Assembly: GCA_965199095.1 (NCBI GenBank)
Contig: CBDAQM010000007.1
Location: forward strand, 937,504-1,001,503
DNA from: LMUY01 sp965199095
GTDB lineage: Bacteria > Pseudomonadota > Alphaproteobacteria > Acetobacterales > Acetobacteraceae
Direction: 5' to 3'
DNA: 64,000 nt
Shown: one piece after another, positions 8,810-17,396 of the stretch
Layout of the letters: each line of letters opens with the position of its first letter
Numbering within the stretch: position 1 is the first letter of the stretch
The notes under the pieces: generated by a model
The model's database searches: none
Told to the model about the DNA's origin: nothing
What the model saw: only the letters and a program-made list of their open reading frames with translations
Translations under genes and position numbers: made by a program

Positions 8810-8873
8810 GTCCGTAAAACCCTCTCCCTCTGGGAGAGGGAGACTTAAACCCGGTGGGAGGGGGTTAACGGAC
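8810..8873 (+). repeat. Long inverted repeat between binding protein and permease genes
   Basis: A perfect hairpin CCCTCTCCC-tct-GGGAGAGGG (8820-8840) is nested in an outer near-palindrome, GTCCGT at the left and ACGGAC at the right end, finishing 1 nt before the GTG of the permease. A G-rich Shine-Dalgarno-like run lies inside the right arm. Hairpins here commonly make the binding protein more abundant than the permeases; the structure could also mask the permease ribosome site. The inner hairpin belongs to a dispersed family (15414, 28331, 40861). Confidence 0.7.
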
Positions 8874-8874
8874 C

Positions 8875-9837
8875 GTGCCAGCCCTCGCGCGCAGGGTGCT
8901 GCAACGGTTGGCAGCGGGGGTGGTCACGCTGCTGCTGCTGAGCGTGGTGGTGTTCGTCGGCGCGCAGTTGCTGCCGGGCGATTTGGGCCGCGCCATCCTG
9001 GGCCCGCTGGCCGACCCGGAGGCGGTCGCCGCGCTGAACCACCAGATCGGCACGGATCGGCCGCTGCTGGTGCAATATGGCGACTGGATTGGCCATTTCC
9101 TCCTGGGCGACATGGGGCAATCCTATGCCTTCCGCTCCCCGGCGGCGCCCTTCGTGCTGCGCGCGCTGGGCAATTCGCTGAAGCTGGCGGCGGTGGCCTT
9201 CGTCATCGTCGTGCCGCTGTCCATCGCCGGCGGCGCCTATGCCGCGGCACGGGTGGGCCGCTGGCAGGACCGTGTGATCTCCGTCACCGGCCTGTCGCTG
9301 ACGGTGGTGCCGGAGTTCGTGTCCTCGATCGCGTTCATCCTGGTGTTGGGCGTCTGGCTGCATTGGCTGCCGATTTCCGCCGGCACGCGGCCCGGCACGC
9401 CGGCGCTGGAGCAGTTGCGCCACCTGATCCTGCCGGCGCTGCCGCTGGTGCTGGTGCTGTTCGGCTATTTCGCCCGCATGGCGCGCGCCGGCACGTTGCA
9501 GGCGCTGGATGCGGATTACACTCGCACCGCCGTGCTGAAGGGGCTGCCGCGGCACACCGTTATCCTGCGCCACGTGCTGCGCAACGCGCTGCTGCCCACC
9601 ATCACGGTCATCGCGACGCAGCTTGGCTACCTGATCGGCGGCCTGGTGGTGGTGGAGACGCTGTTCCGCTACCAGGGCATCGGCAGCCTGATCCTGAGCG
9701 CCGCGAAGGGAAAGGACTTTCCTATGCTGGAGGCCGGGGTCCTGGTGGTCGGCACGGTCTATGTGCTGGCGACGCTGCTGGCTGACCTACTGTACACCGC
9801 ACTCGACCCGCGGCTGCGCACGGGCGCCGCACAGTGA
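8875..9837 (+). CDS. ABC importer permease, DppB/OppB type
   Basis: A 320-residue inner-membrane protein with the BPD_transp_1 fold. The N-terminus (L-A-R-R-V-L-Q-R-L-A, then a helix, then L-P-G-D) is typical of DppB/GsiC proteins. The cytoplasmic ATPase-contact loop is near R-T-A-V-L-K-G-L-P-R. The GTG start sits just after a long inverted repeat. Its end overlaps the next permease by GTGA, so both are made from one transcript. Confidence 0.92.
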   Translation: MPALARRVLQRLAAGVVTLLLLSVVVFVGAQLLPGDLGRAILGPLADPEAVAALNHQIGTDRPLLVQYGDWIGHFLLGDMGQSYAFRSPAAPFVLRALGNSLKLAAVAFVIVVPLSIAGGAYAAARVGRWQDRVISVTGLSLTVVPEFVSSIAFILVLGVWLHWLPISAGTRPGTPALEQLRHLILPALPLVLVLFGYFARMARAGTLQALDADYTRTAVLKGLPRHTVILRHVLRNALLPTITVIATQLGYLIGGLVVVETLFRYQGIGSLILSAAKGKDFPMLEAGVLVVGTVYVLATLLADLLYTALDPRLRTGAAQ

Positions 9838-10661
9838 CCGCGACGCACAGCCGGCTCTACCTGGTGCTGCGGTCGGGGGCGTTCCTGACGGGCGCCGCGA
9901 TCGTGCTGGTTTGGGTGGCGTGTGCGCTGTTCGGCCCGGCCTTCACGCCGTACGACCCCTACCAGGACGACCTGCTGAACACGCTGGCGCCACCGTCCGC
10001 CGCGCATTGGTTCGGCACCGACCAGATCGGGCGGGACATCTTCTCCCGCGTGATCGTCGGCGCCCGGCCGATCCTGGCCACGGCGCCGCTGGCCACGCTG
10101 ATCGCCACCGTGCTCGGCACGGCGCTGGGGCTGCTGACCGGGTATCTGGGCGGGGTGGTGGACCTCGTCATCGGGCGGTTGATCGAGGTGCTGCTCGCCC
10201 TGCCGCTGATCATCGTGGCGCTGCTGGCGCTGGTGGCGCTGGGGCCGTCCTCCGCCACCGTCATCGCGGTGATCGGGCTGATCTTCACGCCGCTGGTCGC
10301 CCGCACCGTGCGCGCCGCCGTCCTGTCCGAACGCGCGCTCGACTACGTCGCGGCGGCCGAGTTGCGGGGCGAGGGCACCCTGCAGATCATGTTCGTGGAG
10401 ATCCTGCCCAACGTGCTGCCCGCCGTGCTTGTGGAGACGACGGTGCGGCTCGGCTACGCCGTCTTCGCCGTGGCGTCGCTGAGTTTCCTGGGGTTCGGCA
10501 TCCAGCCGCCCTCGGCCGATTGGGGCCTGGCGGTGGCCGAGAACTACAGCATGATCACCGGCGGGTACTGGTGGACCGCGGCGTTCACCGCGGGGGCCAC
10601 CGCGTCGCTGGTGGTGGGGGTCAATCTGGTGGCGGACGGCATCGCGGGGGCGCTGCGCTGA
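9834..10661 (+). CDS. ABC importer permease, DppC/OppC type
   Basis: A 275-residue second permease with the N-terminal family marker H-W-F-G-T-D-Q-I-G-R-D-I-F-S-R (residues 56-70) and the conserved L-S-F-L-G-F-G-I-Q-P-P near the C-terminus. It pairs with the DppB-like protein to form the channel. GTG start coupled to the upstream stop; the following ATPase also overlaps its stop. Confidence 0.93.
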   Translation: MTATHSRLYLVLRSGAFLTGAAIVLVWVACALFGPAFTPYDPYQDDLLNTLAPPSAAHWFGTDQIGRDIFSRVIVGARPILATAPLATLIATVLGTALGLLTGYLGGVVDLVIGRLIEVLLALPLIIVALLALVALGPSSATVIAVIGLIFTPLVARTVRAAVLSERALDYVAAAELRGEGTLQIMFVEILPNVLPAVLVETTVRLGYAVFAVASLSFLGFGIQPPSADWGLAVAENYSMITGGYWWTAAFTAGATASLVVGVNLVADGIAGALR

Positions 10662-12661
10662 CGCCCGGCCTCCCCGCGCTGGAGCTGCGCGACCTGGTGG
10701 TCAGCTACCGCGTGCGGGGGCGCGACCAGCCGGTGCTGCGCGGCGTGTCGCTGCGGATCGGCAAAGGCGAGGCCTACGGGCTGGTGGGCGAGTCCGGCTG
10801 CGGCAAGTCGACTGCCGCGCTGGCGGCGCTGCGGGCGCTGCCGCGCAACGGCGCCATCACCGGCGGCAGCGTGCTGATGTCGGGCCAGGACGTGGCGCGG
10901 CTGGACCCGGCGGGGCTGCGCCGCCTGCGCGCGCGGGCGGTGTCGATGGTGTACCAGGATGCCGGCCGGGCGCTGAACCCCACGCTCACCATCGGCCGCC
11001 AGATGACCGAGGTGTACCAAACGCTGGGCACGAAGGGGCAGATGGCGGTCAGCGCGTCCACGGCGATGCTGGGCCGGGTGCGGATCGCCGACGCCGGCCG
11101 CGTGATGTCCGCCTACCCGCACCAGCTTTCGGGCGGCATGCAGCAGCGCGTGGTGATCGCCATGGCCTTGGCGAAGGAGCCGTCGCTGCTGGTGCTGGAT
11201 GAGCCGACCACCGGGCTGGACGCCACGGTGGAGGCGGAGGTGCTGGACCTGGTGGCGGCGCTGCGGCAGGAGCTGGACACCGCGCTGCTGTTCATCAGCC
11301 ACAATCTGGGCGTGATCCGCCAGATGTGCGACCGGGTCGGCGTGCTGTACGCCGGCGTGCTGGTCGAGGAAGGGGCGACCGCCGCGCTGCTGCGCCGCCC
11401 GATCCATCCCTACACCGTTCGCCTGCTGCGCTGCCTGCCGGTGGCAGGGCGCACCAAGGGCGACGGCCGGCTGGAGTCGATCCCCGGCTCCCTGCCGCCG
11501 CCGGGTCCGTTGCCGCCGGGCTGCGTGTTCGCGCCGCGCTGCGACCTGGCGGACGCAGCCTGCCGCACGATCGACCCGCCGCTCGTGCGGTCGGGCGACC
11601 ACATCGCGCTGTGCCACCATCCGGACGCCGCCGTGCCGTCGCCGCCGGCCAGCGCGCCGCAGGCCGCAGCGCCCGGCTTCGCGGCCCAGCCGGCGATCCG
11701 GGCGGCCGGTGTCTCAAAGACCTATGGCGGCCACATGCGGGCGCTGCGGGACGTGACGTTGACGCTGCACGCCGGGCAAACGTTGGGCCTGGTGGGTGAA
11801 TCCGGCAGCGGCAAGACGACGCTGGGCCGCGTGCTGCTGGGCCTGACGGCGCCCGACCCCGGCGGCGTGGTCGAGTTGGACGGTAAGGCGGTGGCGGCCA
11901 CCGCGCGCGGCCGCTCGCGCGCCGACCGCAAGGCGTTGCAGATCGTGTTCCAGAACCCGGACTCGGCGCTCAACCGCTCCCACACCGTGCGGCGCCTGAT
12001 CGGGCGCGCCCTGTCGCAACTGGCGGGGCTGCGCGGCGCGGCGCTGGAGCGCCGGTTGCGCGAATTGCTGGACGCGGTGCGGCTGACGGACAGCCATCTG
12101 ATGATGCGGCCGCGCCAGCTTTCCGGCGGGCTGAAGCAGCGCGTGGCGATCGCCCGCGCCTTCGCCGGCAACCCGCGGGTGGTGATCTGCGACGAGCCGA
12201 CCTCCGCCCTGGACGTGTCGGTGCAAGCGTCGATCCTGAACCTGCTGGTCGATCTGCAGCAGCGGGAGGCGGTCAGCTACGTCTTCATCTCCCATGATTT
12301 GGGCGTGGTGCGCTACATCGCGGACCGCATCGCCGTGTTGTATCTGGGCCGCATCCTGGAGACGGGGCCGGCCAATTCGGTGTTCTACGGGCCGTACCAC
12401 CCCTATACCGAGGCGTTGCTGTCCGCCGTGCCCGGCGCCCCCGGGCCGCGCATCCGCCTGTCCGGCGACATCCCCAGCCCGCAGGCGCCGCCGCCCGGCT
12501 GCGTGTTCAGCAGCCGCTGCCCCCGCAAGCTCGGCCCGGTCTGCGAGGCGGAGGAGCCGCCCCTGGTCGAGCAGGACGACCATGCCATACGATGCCACAT
12601 CCCCCGCCACGCGCTCGGCCGCCGCGCCGCTGCCGAGCCTGCCTGGAGCACGACGCCATGA
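10658..12661 (+). CDS. Fused double ATPase of dipeptide/opine-type ABC importer
   Basis: Two complete ABC ATPases in one chain of about 667 residues, equivalent to DppD fused to DppF. The first half has Walker A G-E-S-G-C-G-K-S-T, signature L-S-G-G-M-Q-Q-R and Walker B L-V-L-D-E-P-T-T; the second has G-E-S-G-S-G-K-T-T, L-S-G-G-L-K-Q-R and V-I-C-D-E-P-T-S. Each half ends in the oligopeptide-transporter tail with P-P-G-C-V-F and paired Cys. The start is uncertain: a CTG overlapping the upstream stop (10658) or a GTG at 10697. The stop overlaps the next ATG (ATGA). Confidence 0.9.
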   Translation: MTPGLPALELRDLVVSYRVRGRDQPVLRGVSLRIGKGEAYGLVGESGCGKSTAALAALRALPRNGAITGGSVLMSGQDVARLDPAGLRRLRARAVSMVYQDAGRALNPTLTIGRQMTEVYQTLGTKGQMAVSASTAMLGRVRIADAGRVMSAYPHQLSGGMQQRVVIAMALAKEPSLLVLDEPTTGLDATVEAEVLDLVAALRQELDTALLFISHNLGVIRQMCDRVGVLYAGVLVEEGATAALLRRPIHPYTVRLLRCLPVAGRTKGDGRLESIPGSLPPPGPLPPGCVFAPRCDLADAACRTIDPPLVRSGDHIALCHHPDAAVPSPPASAPQAAAPGFAAQPAIRAAGVSKTYGGHMRALRDVTLTLHAGQTLGLVGESGSGKTTLGRVLLGLTAPDPGGVVELDGKAVAATARGRSRADRKALQIVFQNPDSALNRSHTVRRLIGRALSQLAGLRGAALERRLRELLDAVRLTDSHLMMRPRQLSGGLKQRVAIARAFAGNPRVVICDEPTSALDVSVQASILNLLVDLQQREAVSYVFISHDLGVVRYIADRIAVLYLGRILETGPANSVFYGPYHPYTEALLSAVPGAPGPRIRLSGDIPSPQAPPPGCVFSSRCPRKLGPVCEAEEPPLVEQDDHAIRCHIPRHALGRRAAAEPAWSTTP

Positions 12662-14211
12662 CCGCCATCGATCCCCGCTCCACCGCCTCCAGCTCGCTGG
12701 CCGTGGAGGAGCGGACGGACATCCTGGTGGTCGGCGCCGGCCCGGCGGGGCTGTCGGCCGCCATCTTCGCGGCCGGGCAGGGCAAGCGCGTGGTGCTGGT
12801 GGATGAGAACCCGGTGCCGGCGGCGACCATGGGCGACGACATCCCGCTGCATTTCGGCCAGCGCATGACGGGGGCGGCGCGCAACCGCACCGCCATGATG
12901 GAGAGCCTGGTCGCCACCGAACCGCTGCTGGGCGCTGCCTTCGAGGCGGGCGTGGATGTGCGCCTGGGCACGGTGTGCTGGGGCCTGTATGCCAATGGCA
13001 GCAGCGTGCACTGGCTGCCCGGCATGGTGGCCGGGCTGACCGACGGCGAGCGGTCCTGGATGCTGGGCTTCGACGCCGTCATCGTCGCCACCGGGCGGCG
13101 GGACATGGGGCTGGCCTTTCCCGGCTGGCACCTGCCCGGCGTGATGGGCGCCACCGCCGCCGAGCGGCTCGCCACCCGCTACCAGGCGCTGGATGCCAAG
13201 CGGGCGGTGGTGCTGGGCACGTCGGCGGAGGCGCTGGACACGGTGGCGACCTTGCAGGCGGCCGGCGTGGTCGTGGCGGCCGTGGTGGAGCAGGCGGAGG
13301 CGGCGGTGGGGCCACAGGCTGTCGGGGCGCCCCTGTTCGCCCGGCACGCCATCGCGCGGGCAGAGGGCGGCGTCGACGGCGTGGCGACGGCCATCCTGGC
13401 GCCGCTGGACGCGGCCGGGCGGCCGGTCGCCGGGTCGGCCACGCGGATCGCGTGCGACACGATCGTGTTGGCCGTGGGCCTCGTGCCGGTGATCGAACTG
13501 ACGGATTCGGTCGGCTGCCGCACGGCGTTCATGCCGGAGCGCGGTGGCCATGTGCCGGTGACGGATGGCAGCCACGCCACCTCGGTGCCGGGGGTCTATG
13601 CGGTGGGGGATTGTGCCGGGGTTTGGGCCGCGAAGTCCCTCGACCGGCGGGTTGCGGAGGCAGAGGGGCGGCGGGCAGCCGCGCATGCGCTGGGCCTGGC
13701 GGCAGAGGCCGCGCCGCCGCCAGGCACGGCGACGTTCGATCTCGGCGCCTATCGCACGGCCTGGGTGCAGGCGGTGGTGGTGCAGGGTGAGGGCGCGCCG
13801 CATGTCTGCCAGTGCGAGGAGGTGACGGCGCGCGACATCCTGGAGGTCCGGCCGCCGGCCTATCTCGGCTGGCGCAAGACGCTGCGCAACGACGCCGATC
13901 TGACGGCGCTGCTGGGCAACGGGCCGCCCAGCCCGGACCAGGTCAAGCGGCTGACGCGGGCCGGCATGGGGCTGTGCCAGGGCCGCCGCTGCCGCGAGCA
14001 AGTGGCGGCGCTGCTGGCGCTCGGCGCCGGCACCCCGCTGGCGGAGGTGCCGGTCGGCACCTACCGCGCCCCGGTGCGGCCGATGCCGCTGGCCCTCGCC
14101 GGGTCGATCCCGGAGCCGGCGGCGATGGCGGCGCATTGGGAGATTTGGTTCGGCATCCCCGGCCAGGTGGCCAGCTACTGGGACATCCCTGCGCCCGCGG
14201 GTGACAAGTAG
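12658..14211 (+). CDS. FAD/NAD oxidoreductase with BFD-like [2Fe-2S] domain (opine oxidase A/HcnB-like)
   Basis: A 517-residue flavoprotein. FAD site G-A-G-P-A-G-L-S-A-A is near residues 24-33; a central NAD-type Rossmann segment A-V-V-L-G-T-S-A-E follows. C-terminally, C-Q-C-E-E-V-T and G-L-C-Q-G-R-R-C supply the four Cys of a BFD-like [2Fe-2S] domain. This is the layout of the A subunit of octopine/nopaline oxidase, HcnB and amino-acid dehydrogenase complexes. The start overlaps the ATPase stop. It should form a complex with the DAO protein encoded 3 nt downstream and pass electrons to the respiratory chain rather than to oxygen. Confidence 0.85.
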   Translation: MTAIDPRSTASSSLAVEERTDILVVGAGPAGLSAAIFAAGQGKRVVLVDENPVPAATMGDDIPLHFGQRMTGAARNRTAMMESLVATEPLLGAAFEAGVDVRLGTVCWGLYANGSSVHWLPGMVAGLTDGERSWMLGFDAVIVATGRRDMGLAFPGWHLPGVMGATAAERLATRYQALDAKRAVVLGTSAEALDTVATLQAAGVVVAAVVEQAEAAVGPQAVGAPLFARHAIARAEGGVDGVATAILAPLDAAGRPVAGSATRIACDTIVLAVGLVPVIELTDSVGCRTAFMPERGGHVPVTDGSHATSVPGVYAVGDCAGVWAAKSLDRRVAEAEGRRAAAHALGLAAEAAPPPGTATFDLGAYRTAWVQAVVVQGEGAPHVCQCEEVTARDILEVRPPAYLGWRKTLRNDADLTALLGNGPPSPDQVKRLTRAGMGLCQGRRCREQVAALLALGAGTPLAEVPVGTYRAPVRPMPLALAGSIPEPAAMAAHWEIWFGIPGQVASYWDIPAPAGDK

Positions 14212-14213
14212 CG

Positions 14214-15407
14214 ATGTCGGACGCAACAGGCGCCAGCGTCATCATCGTCGGCGGCGGCGCCACCGGGTTGAGCGCCGGGTGGTGGCTCGCCCGCATGGGC
14301 GTGGACGTGCTGGTGATCGACAAGGGCATCGTTGCGTGGGAGGCATCGGGCCGCAACGGCGGCGGCTGCACCCACGGCTTCAGCCCGCTGTTCACCGAGG
14401 AGCAGCGGCTGTGGCCGCAGATGGACGAGCTGCTGGGTTATCCGACCGAGTTCTGCCCCGGCCGCATCCGCATCGCGATGACGGAGGCGCAATTTGCCGA
14501 CTCGCACCGCATGGTGCGCAACGGCGACAAGCACGGCTTCAAATCCGAACGGCTGGACCTGGCGCAATTGCGCGAACTGGTGCCGCTGGCGTCGGACGAG
14601 ACGTATGGCGCCTACCTGCATCATTTCGGCGGCCACGCCAATCCGCATCGCACCGCGCAGGGCTATGCCTGGGCGATGCAGGACCATGGCGGCCGGCTGT
14701 TGCAGCACACGGCAGTGCTGGGGTTCGAGGTGCTGGGCGGCAAGGTGCGCGCGGTGGCGACGGATGCCGGGCGCTTCGGCTGCGACCACCTCGTGCTGTG
14801 CGCGGGGCCGCAGACCGGCAAGCTGGCGGCCATGCTGGGCGTGACGGTGCCGATGGTGGCGGCGCGGGCGGAGATGATCGTGACGGAGCCACTGCCGCTG
14901 ATGCCGCTTAGCGGGGCCGACGGGAACGGGCTGTACGGCCGGCAGACGCTGCGCGGCAACCTGGCCTATGGCGGCGGCCCGCATGAGTGGTTGGAGGACG
15001 CCGAGGGCATGCGCGTCCCGCCGCGGTCGAGCACGCCGCTGATGGGCCCCATCGCCGGGCGGCTGGCCGAGATGTTCCCACGGGCCAAGCAGGCGCGGGT
15101 GATCCGGTCCTGGGGCGGCATCATCGAGAATACGCCGGACGGCCGCCCGGTGATCGACCGGCTGAGCGACCCCGACAATGTGGTGCTGGCGACGCTGTCC
15201 AGCATCGGCTTCGGCCTGTCCCCGGCCAGCGGCCATGCGGTGCAGCAGTTGGTGACGGACGGGACGTGCGACTTCGCCGACCTATCCACGCTGCGGCTGT
15301 CGCGGTTTGATGGGCTGGCCGACGGTTGGGCAGCCGGGCAGGGGTGGGTTGCGCGATCGGCCCCCCTGACCGCGGCGGAGTGGTGGGCGGTCCGCCATAG
15401 CAATTGA
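14214..15407 (+). CDS. FAD-dependent DAO-family oxidoreductase (opine oxidase B/HcnC-like)
   Basis: A 397-residue DAO-fold subunit with G-G-G-A-T-G-L-S-A-G-W-W-L-A at 13-26, then E-A-S-G-R-N-G-G-G, a typical FAD-contact run of sarcosine/glycine oxidase-like proteins. It is encoded 3 nt after the BFD-domain flavoprotein, as ooxB follows ooxA and hcnC follows hcnB. Its likely role is oxidative deamination or demethylation of the imported amine, feeding electrons to the partner. The gene ends the operon; a paired inverted repeat follows. Confidence 0.87.
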   Translation: MSDATGASVIIVGGGATGLSAGWWLARMGVDVLVIDKGIVAWEASGRNGGGCTHGFSPLFTEEQRLWPQMDELLGYPTEFCPGRIRIAMTEAQFADSHRMVRNGDKHGFKSERLDLAQLRELVPLASDETYGAYLHHFGGHANPHRTAQGYAWAMQDHGGRLLQHTAVLGFEVLGGKVRAVATDAGRFGCDHLVLCAGPQTGKLAAMLGVTVPMVAARAEMIVTEPLPLMPLSGADGNGLYGRQTLRGNLAYGGGPHEWLEDAEGMRVPPRSSTPLMGPIAGRLAEMFPRAKQARVIRSWGGIIENTPDGRPVIDRLSDPDNVVLATLSSIGFGLSPASGHAVQQLVTDGTCDFADLSTLRLSRFDGLADGWAAGQGWVARSAPLTAAEWWAVRHSN

Positions 15408-15413
15408 TCCGCA

Positions 15414-15512
15414 AAGCCCTCTCCCTCTGGGAGAGGGTTGGGTGAGGGCCAAGTGCACGGTCCTACGCGTCGGCCCCTCACCCCGACCCTCTCCCAGAGG
15501 GAGAGGGAGACG
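15414..15512 (+). repeat. Paired palindromic element (about 100 bp), copy 1
   Basis: Two hairpins CCCTCTCCC-nnn-GGGAGAGGG (15417-15437 and 15487-15507) face each other. Each has a G/C-rich tail (GGTTGGGTGAGGG and CCCTCACCCCGACC), and between them is a core with GCACGGTCCT. The whole unit recurs in reverse at 28331. It could terminate transcription from both sides, but two similar copies suggest a dispersed repeat family. Confidence 0.85.
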
Positions 15513-15514
15513 TG

Positions 15515-15679
15515 TCAACCTAAAACGATCGCCCGCAGCCGCATCTCCGTGCCGCCGGCGAACTGCCCCGCGGGGTCGCGGAACCCGGCCACGTAGGACG
15601 GCTGGAACTCCTCCGCCTTGGCGGCAAGCGGCGCGACGGTGATGGCAAAGAGGACCAGGAACGCCATCCGTGACTGCAT
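15515..15679 (-). pseudogene. Truncated exported protein (54 codons left)
   Basis: An ATG at 15679 starts M-Q-S-R-M-A-F-L-V-L-F-A-I-T-V-A-P-L-A-A-K-A, a convincing signal peptide, followed by E-E-F-Q-P-S-Y-V-A-G-F-R-D-P-A-G-Q-F-A-G-G-T-E-M-R-L-R. The frame then stops 2-3 nt before the paired palindrome. The mature part looks like the beginning of a longer secreted protein whose remainder is missing, so repeat insertion or an associated deletion probably removed it. A functional 54-residue peptide cannot be excluded. Confidence 0.45.
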
Positions 15680-15735
15680 CGTTCGTCGCCTTCACCCCGC
15701 ACCATGCCGCCGACCGAGCCCCATGTCACAGGGGG

Positions 15736-15768
15736 GTGGTGCAATCCTCCAAGCGGATTTCACCCTAC
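15736..15768 (-). repeat. REP element, dispersed copy
   Basis: On the minus strand: GTAGGGTGAAATCCGCTTGG then AGGATTGCACCAC. It shares the GTAGGGTG head, the CGCTT loop and the ATTGCACC tail with the RAYT-flanking copies. Its GTAG head supplies the TAG stop of the amidase gene, exactly as at the HD hydrolase. Confidence 0.75.
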
Positions 15769-17171
15769 GCCGGTTTGGCGAGCGCCGGCCGCTTGGCGGT
15801 GAGGCCGGTGGCGGCCTCGAAGGCGGCGCCGATGCGAAGCACCGTGGCCTCATCGAAGGCGCGGCCGACGATCTGCATGGACAACGGCAGCCCGGACGCG
15901 GAGAAGCCGGTCGGGATCGACATCGCAGGATTGCCGGTGACGTTGAACGGCATGGTCTGCATGGCCCAGGCCGGCGTGCCGGGCTTGCTCTCGGCGAAGC
16001 TCGGGGCCGGGGCAAGCGCGGTCGCGGTGATCAGCGCGTCGTAGCGCCGCAGCGTGGTGTTCACCGCCACCGCCAATTCGCGCCGCAGCCGCATCGCCTG
16101 GTGCAAATCCGCCCCGGTGACGAACGCGCCCAGGGTCATGCGCAGATAGGTCAGCAGGCCGAAATCCAGCGGACGCGCCTGGTAATCCTGTTCGTGGATC
16201 GCGTAGGCCTCCGTGAGCATGATCACGCGGCCGCAGATGCTGAACAGGTCGAACTCGGGCAGCGTCACCTCCTCGACCGTGGCGCCCAACTCGCCCAGGA
16301 TTTGCGCCGCCCGGTCGATCGCCGCGACCACCTCCGGCGAGACGTGCTCGGCCTTGGCGTAGAAATGCCGCGGCAGGCCGATCCGCAGGCCGCGCACCCC
16401 GTCCTGCAAGCCGGCGCGGTACTTCGGGATCGGCACGTCCACGCTGGCCGGGTCCAGCGCGTCATAGCCTGCGATCACCTGCAGGGCGATCGCGCTGTCC
16501 TCCACCGACCACGATAACGGCCCGCAATGGTCCAGCGTGGTCGACAGCGGGAACACGCCGCGGCGCGAGACCAGCCCGTAGGTCGGCTTCAGCCCGACCG
16601 TGCCGCAATACGCCGCCGGGCCGCGGATCGACCCGCCGGTGTCCGACCCCATCGCCATCCGCACCAGCCCGGCCGCGACCGCCGCGCCGGACCCGGAGGA
16701 TGATCCGCCGGGGATGTGGTCGCGGTTCCACGGGTTGCGCGCCGGCGGGAATGGCAGGTCGAAGGAAGGGCCGCCTAGGGCGAACTCATGCGTCGCCAGC
16801 TTGCCCAGCAGCACGCCGCCCTGCGCCTTGAACTTCGCCGCAACGACGGAGTCGGTCGCGGGCACATTGTCCAGCCGCAGCTTGGAATGGCAGGTCGTGC
16901 GGATGCCGGCCGTGTCGTAGATGTCCTTCAGCGCGTAGGGCACGCCTTGCATCGGCCCGCGGTCCACCCCGGCGGCGAAATCCGCGTCGGCCCGCGCCGC
17001 ATCCGCCCGTGCGCGTGCGGCGGTGACGGTGATGAAGCTGTCGATCGCCGGGTCGATCTTGGCGATCCGCGTCAGCGCGTCCTCCGCCAGCGTGGCGGCG
17101 GTGACGTCCCCGTCGCGCAGCCGGCGGCCGGCCTCGGCCAGGGACAGCTCGTGCAACGGCGTGCCGCTCAT
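15765..17171 (-). CDS. Amidase-signature amidohydrolase (GatA/AtzE-like)
   Basis: A 468-residue amidase-signature enzyme with the Ser-cisSer-Lys triad: Lys in Y-A-L-K-D-I-Y-D, the glycine/serine loop G-G-S-S-S-G-S-G and nucleophile region G-S-D-T-G-G-S-I-R-G-P-A. It hydrolyses an amide to acid and ammonia in the cytosol. The preceding 72-codon gene overlaps its start (ATGA) and resembles the small GatC-like partner AtzG, which makes an AtzE-like biuret or carboxamide hydrolase more likely than the tRNA amidotransferase GatA (no GatB/GatC nearby). The stop is contributed by a REP. Confidence 0.88.
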   Translation of the reverse strand: MSGTPLHELSLAEAGRRLRDGDVTAATLAEDALTRIAKIDPAIDSFITVTAARARADAARADADFAAGVDRGPMQGVPYALKDIYDTAGIRTTCHSKLRLDNVPATDSVVAAKFKAQGGVLLGKLATHEFALGGPSFDLPFPPARNPWNRDHIPGGSSSGSGAAVAAGLVRMAMGSDTGGSIRGPAAYCGTVGLKPTYGLVSRRGVFPLSTTLDHCGPLSWSVEDSAIALQVIAGYDALDPASVDVPIPKYRAGLQDGVRGLRIGLPRHFYAKAEHVSPEVVAAIDRAAQILGELGATVEEVTLPEFDLFSICGRVIMLTEAYAIHEQDYQARPLDFGLLTYLRMTLGAFVTGADLHQAMRLRRELAVAVNTTLRRYDALITATALAPAPSFAESKPGTPAWAMQTMPFNVTGNPAMSIPTGFSASGLPLSMQIVGRAFDEATVLRIGAAFEAATGLTAKRPALAKPA

Positions 17172-17386
17172 CCGCCGATCCCCCGGGTGACGCTGTGCAT
17201 CGAATAGGTGGCCGCCGGCTCGCTCGCCGCGGTGCGGGGCTGGCGCAGCAAGGCCAGCCCCTGGCGGAGGTCCTTGAAGCCGTCGAACAGCAGCGCGCGC
17301 CGGTCCTCCGGGACCGCCAAACCGGCGCGGTGCGCCAGCGCGTCGAACTCGGCCGCGAGCGCCGCGTCGTCGGGGGTGTCGGTCAT
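17168..17386 (-). CDS. AtzG/GatC-like small amidase partner
   Basis: A 72-residue acidic helical protein: E-F-D-A-L-A-H-R-A-G-L-A-V-P-E-D-R-R near the N-terminus, then a loop ending T-Y-S-M-H-S. Its size, position directly before the amidase with a 4-nt overlap, and general pattern match AtzG, the GatC-like subunit that stabilises AtzE. No enzymatic motif is present. The name is inferred mainly from context and length. Confidence 0.6.
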   Translation of the reverse strand: MTDTPDDAALAAEFDALAHRAGLAVPEDRRALLFDGFKDLRQGLALLRQPRTAASEPAATYSMHSVTRGIGG

Positions 17387-17396
17387 GGCGCGGTCC

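Noticed and set aside
12403..14226. 607-codon minus-strand open frame
   Set aside because: Antisense shadow of the fused ATPase end and BFD-domain flavoprotein genes; no recognisable protein features.
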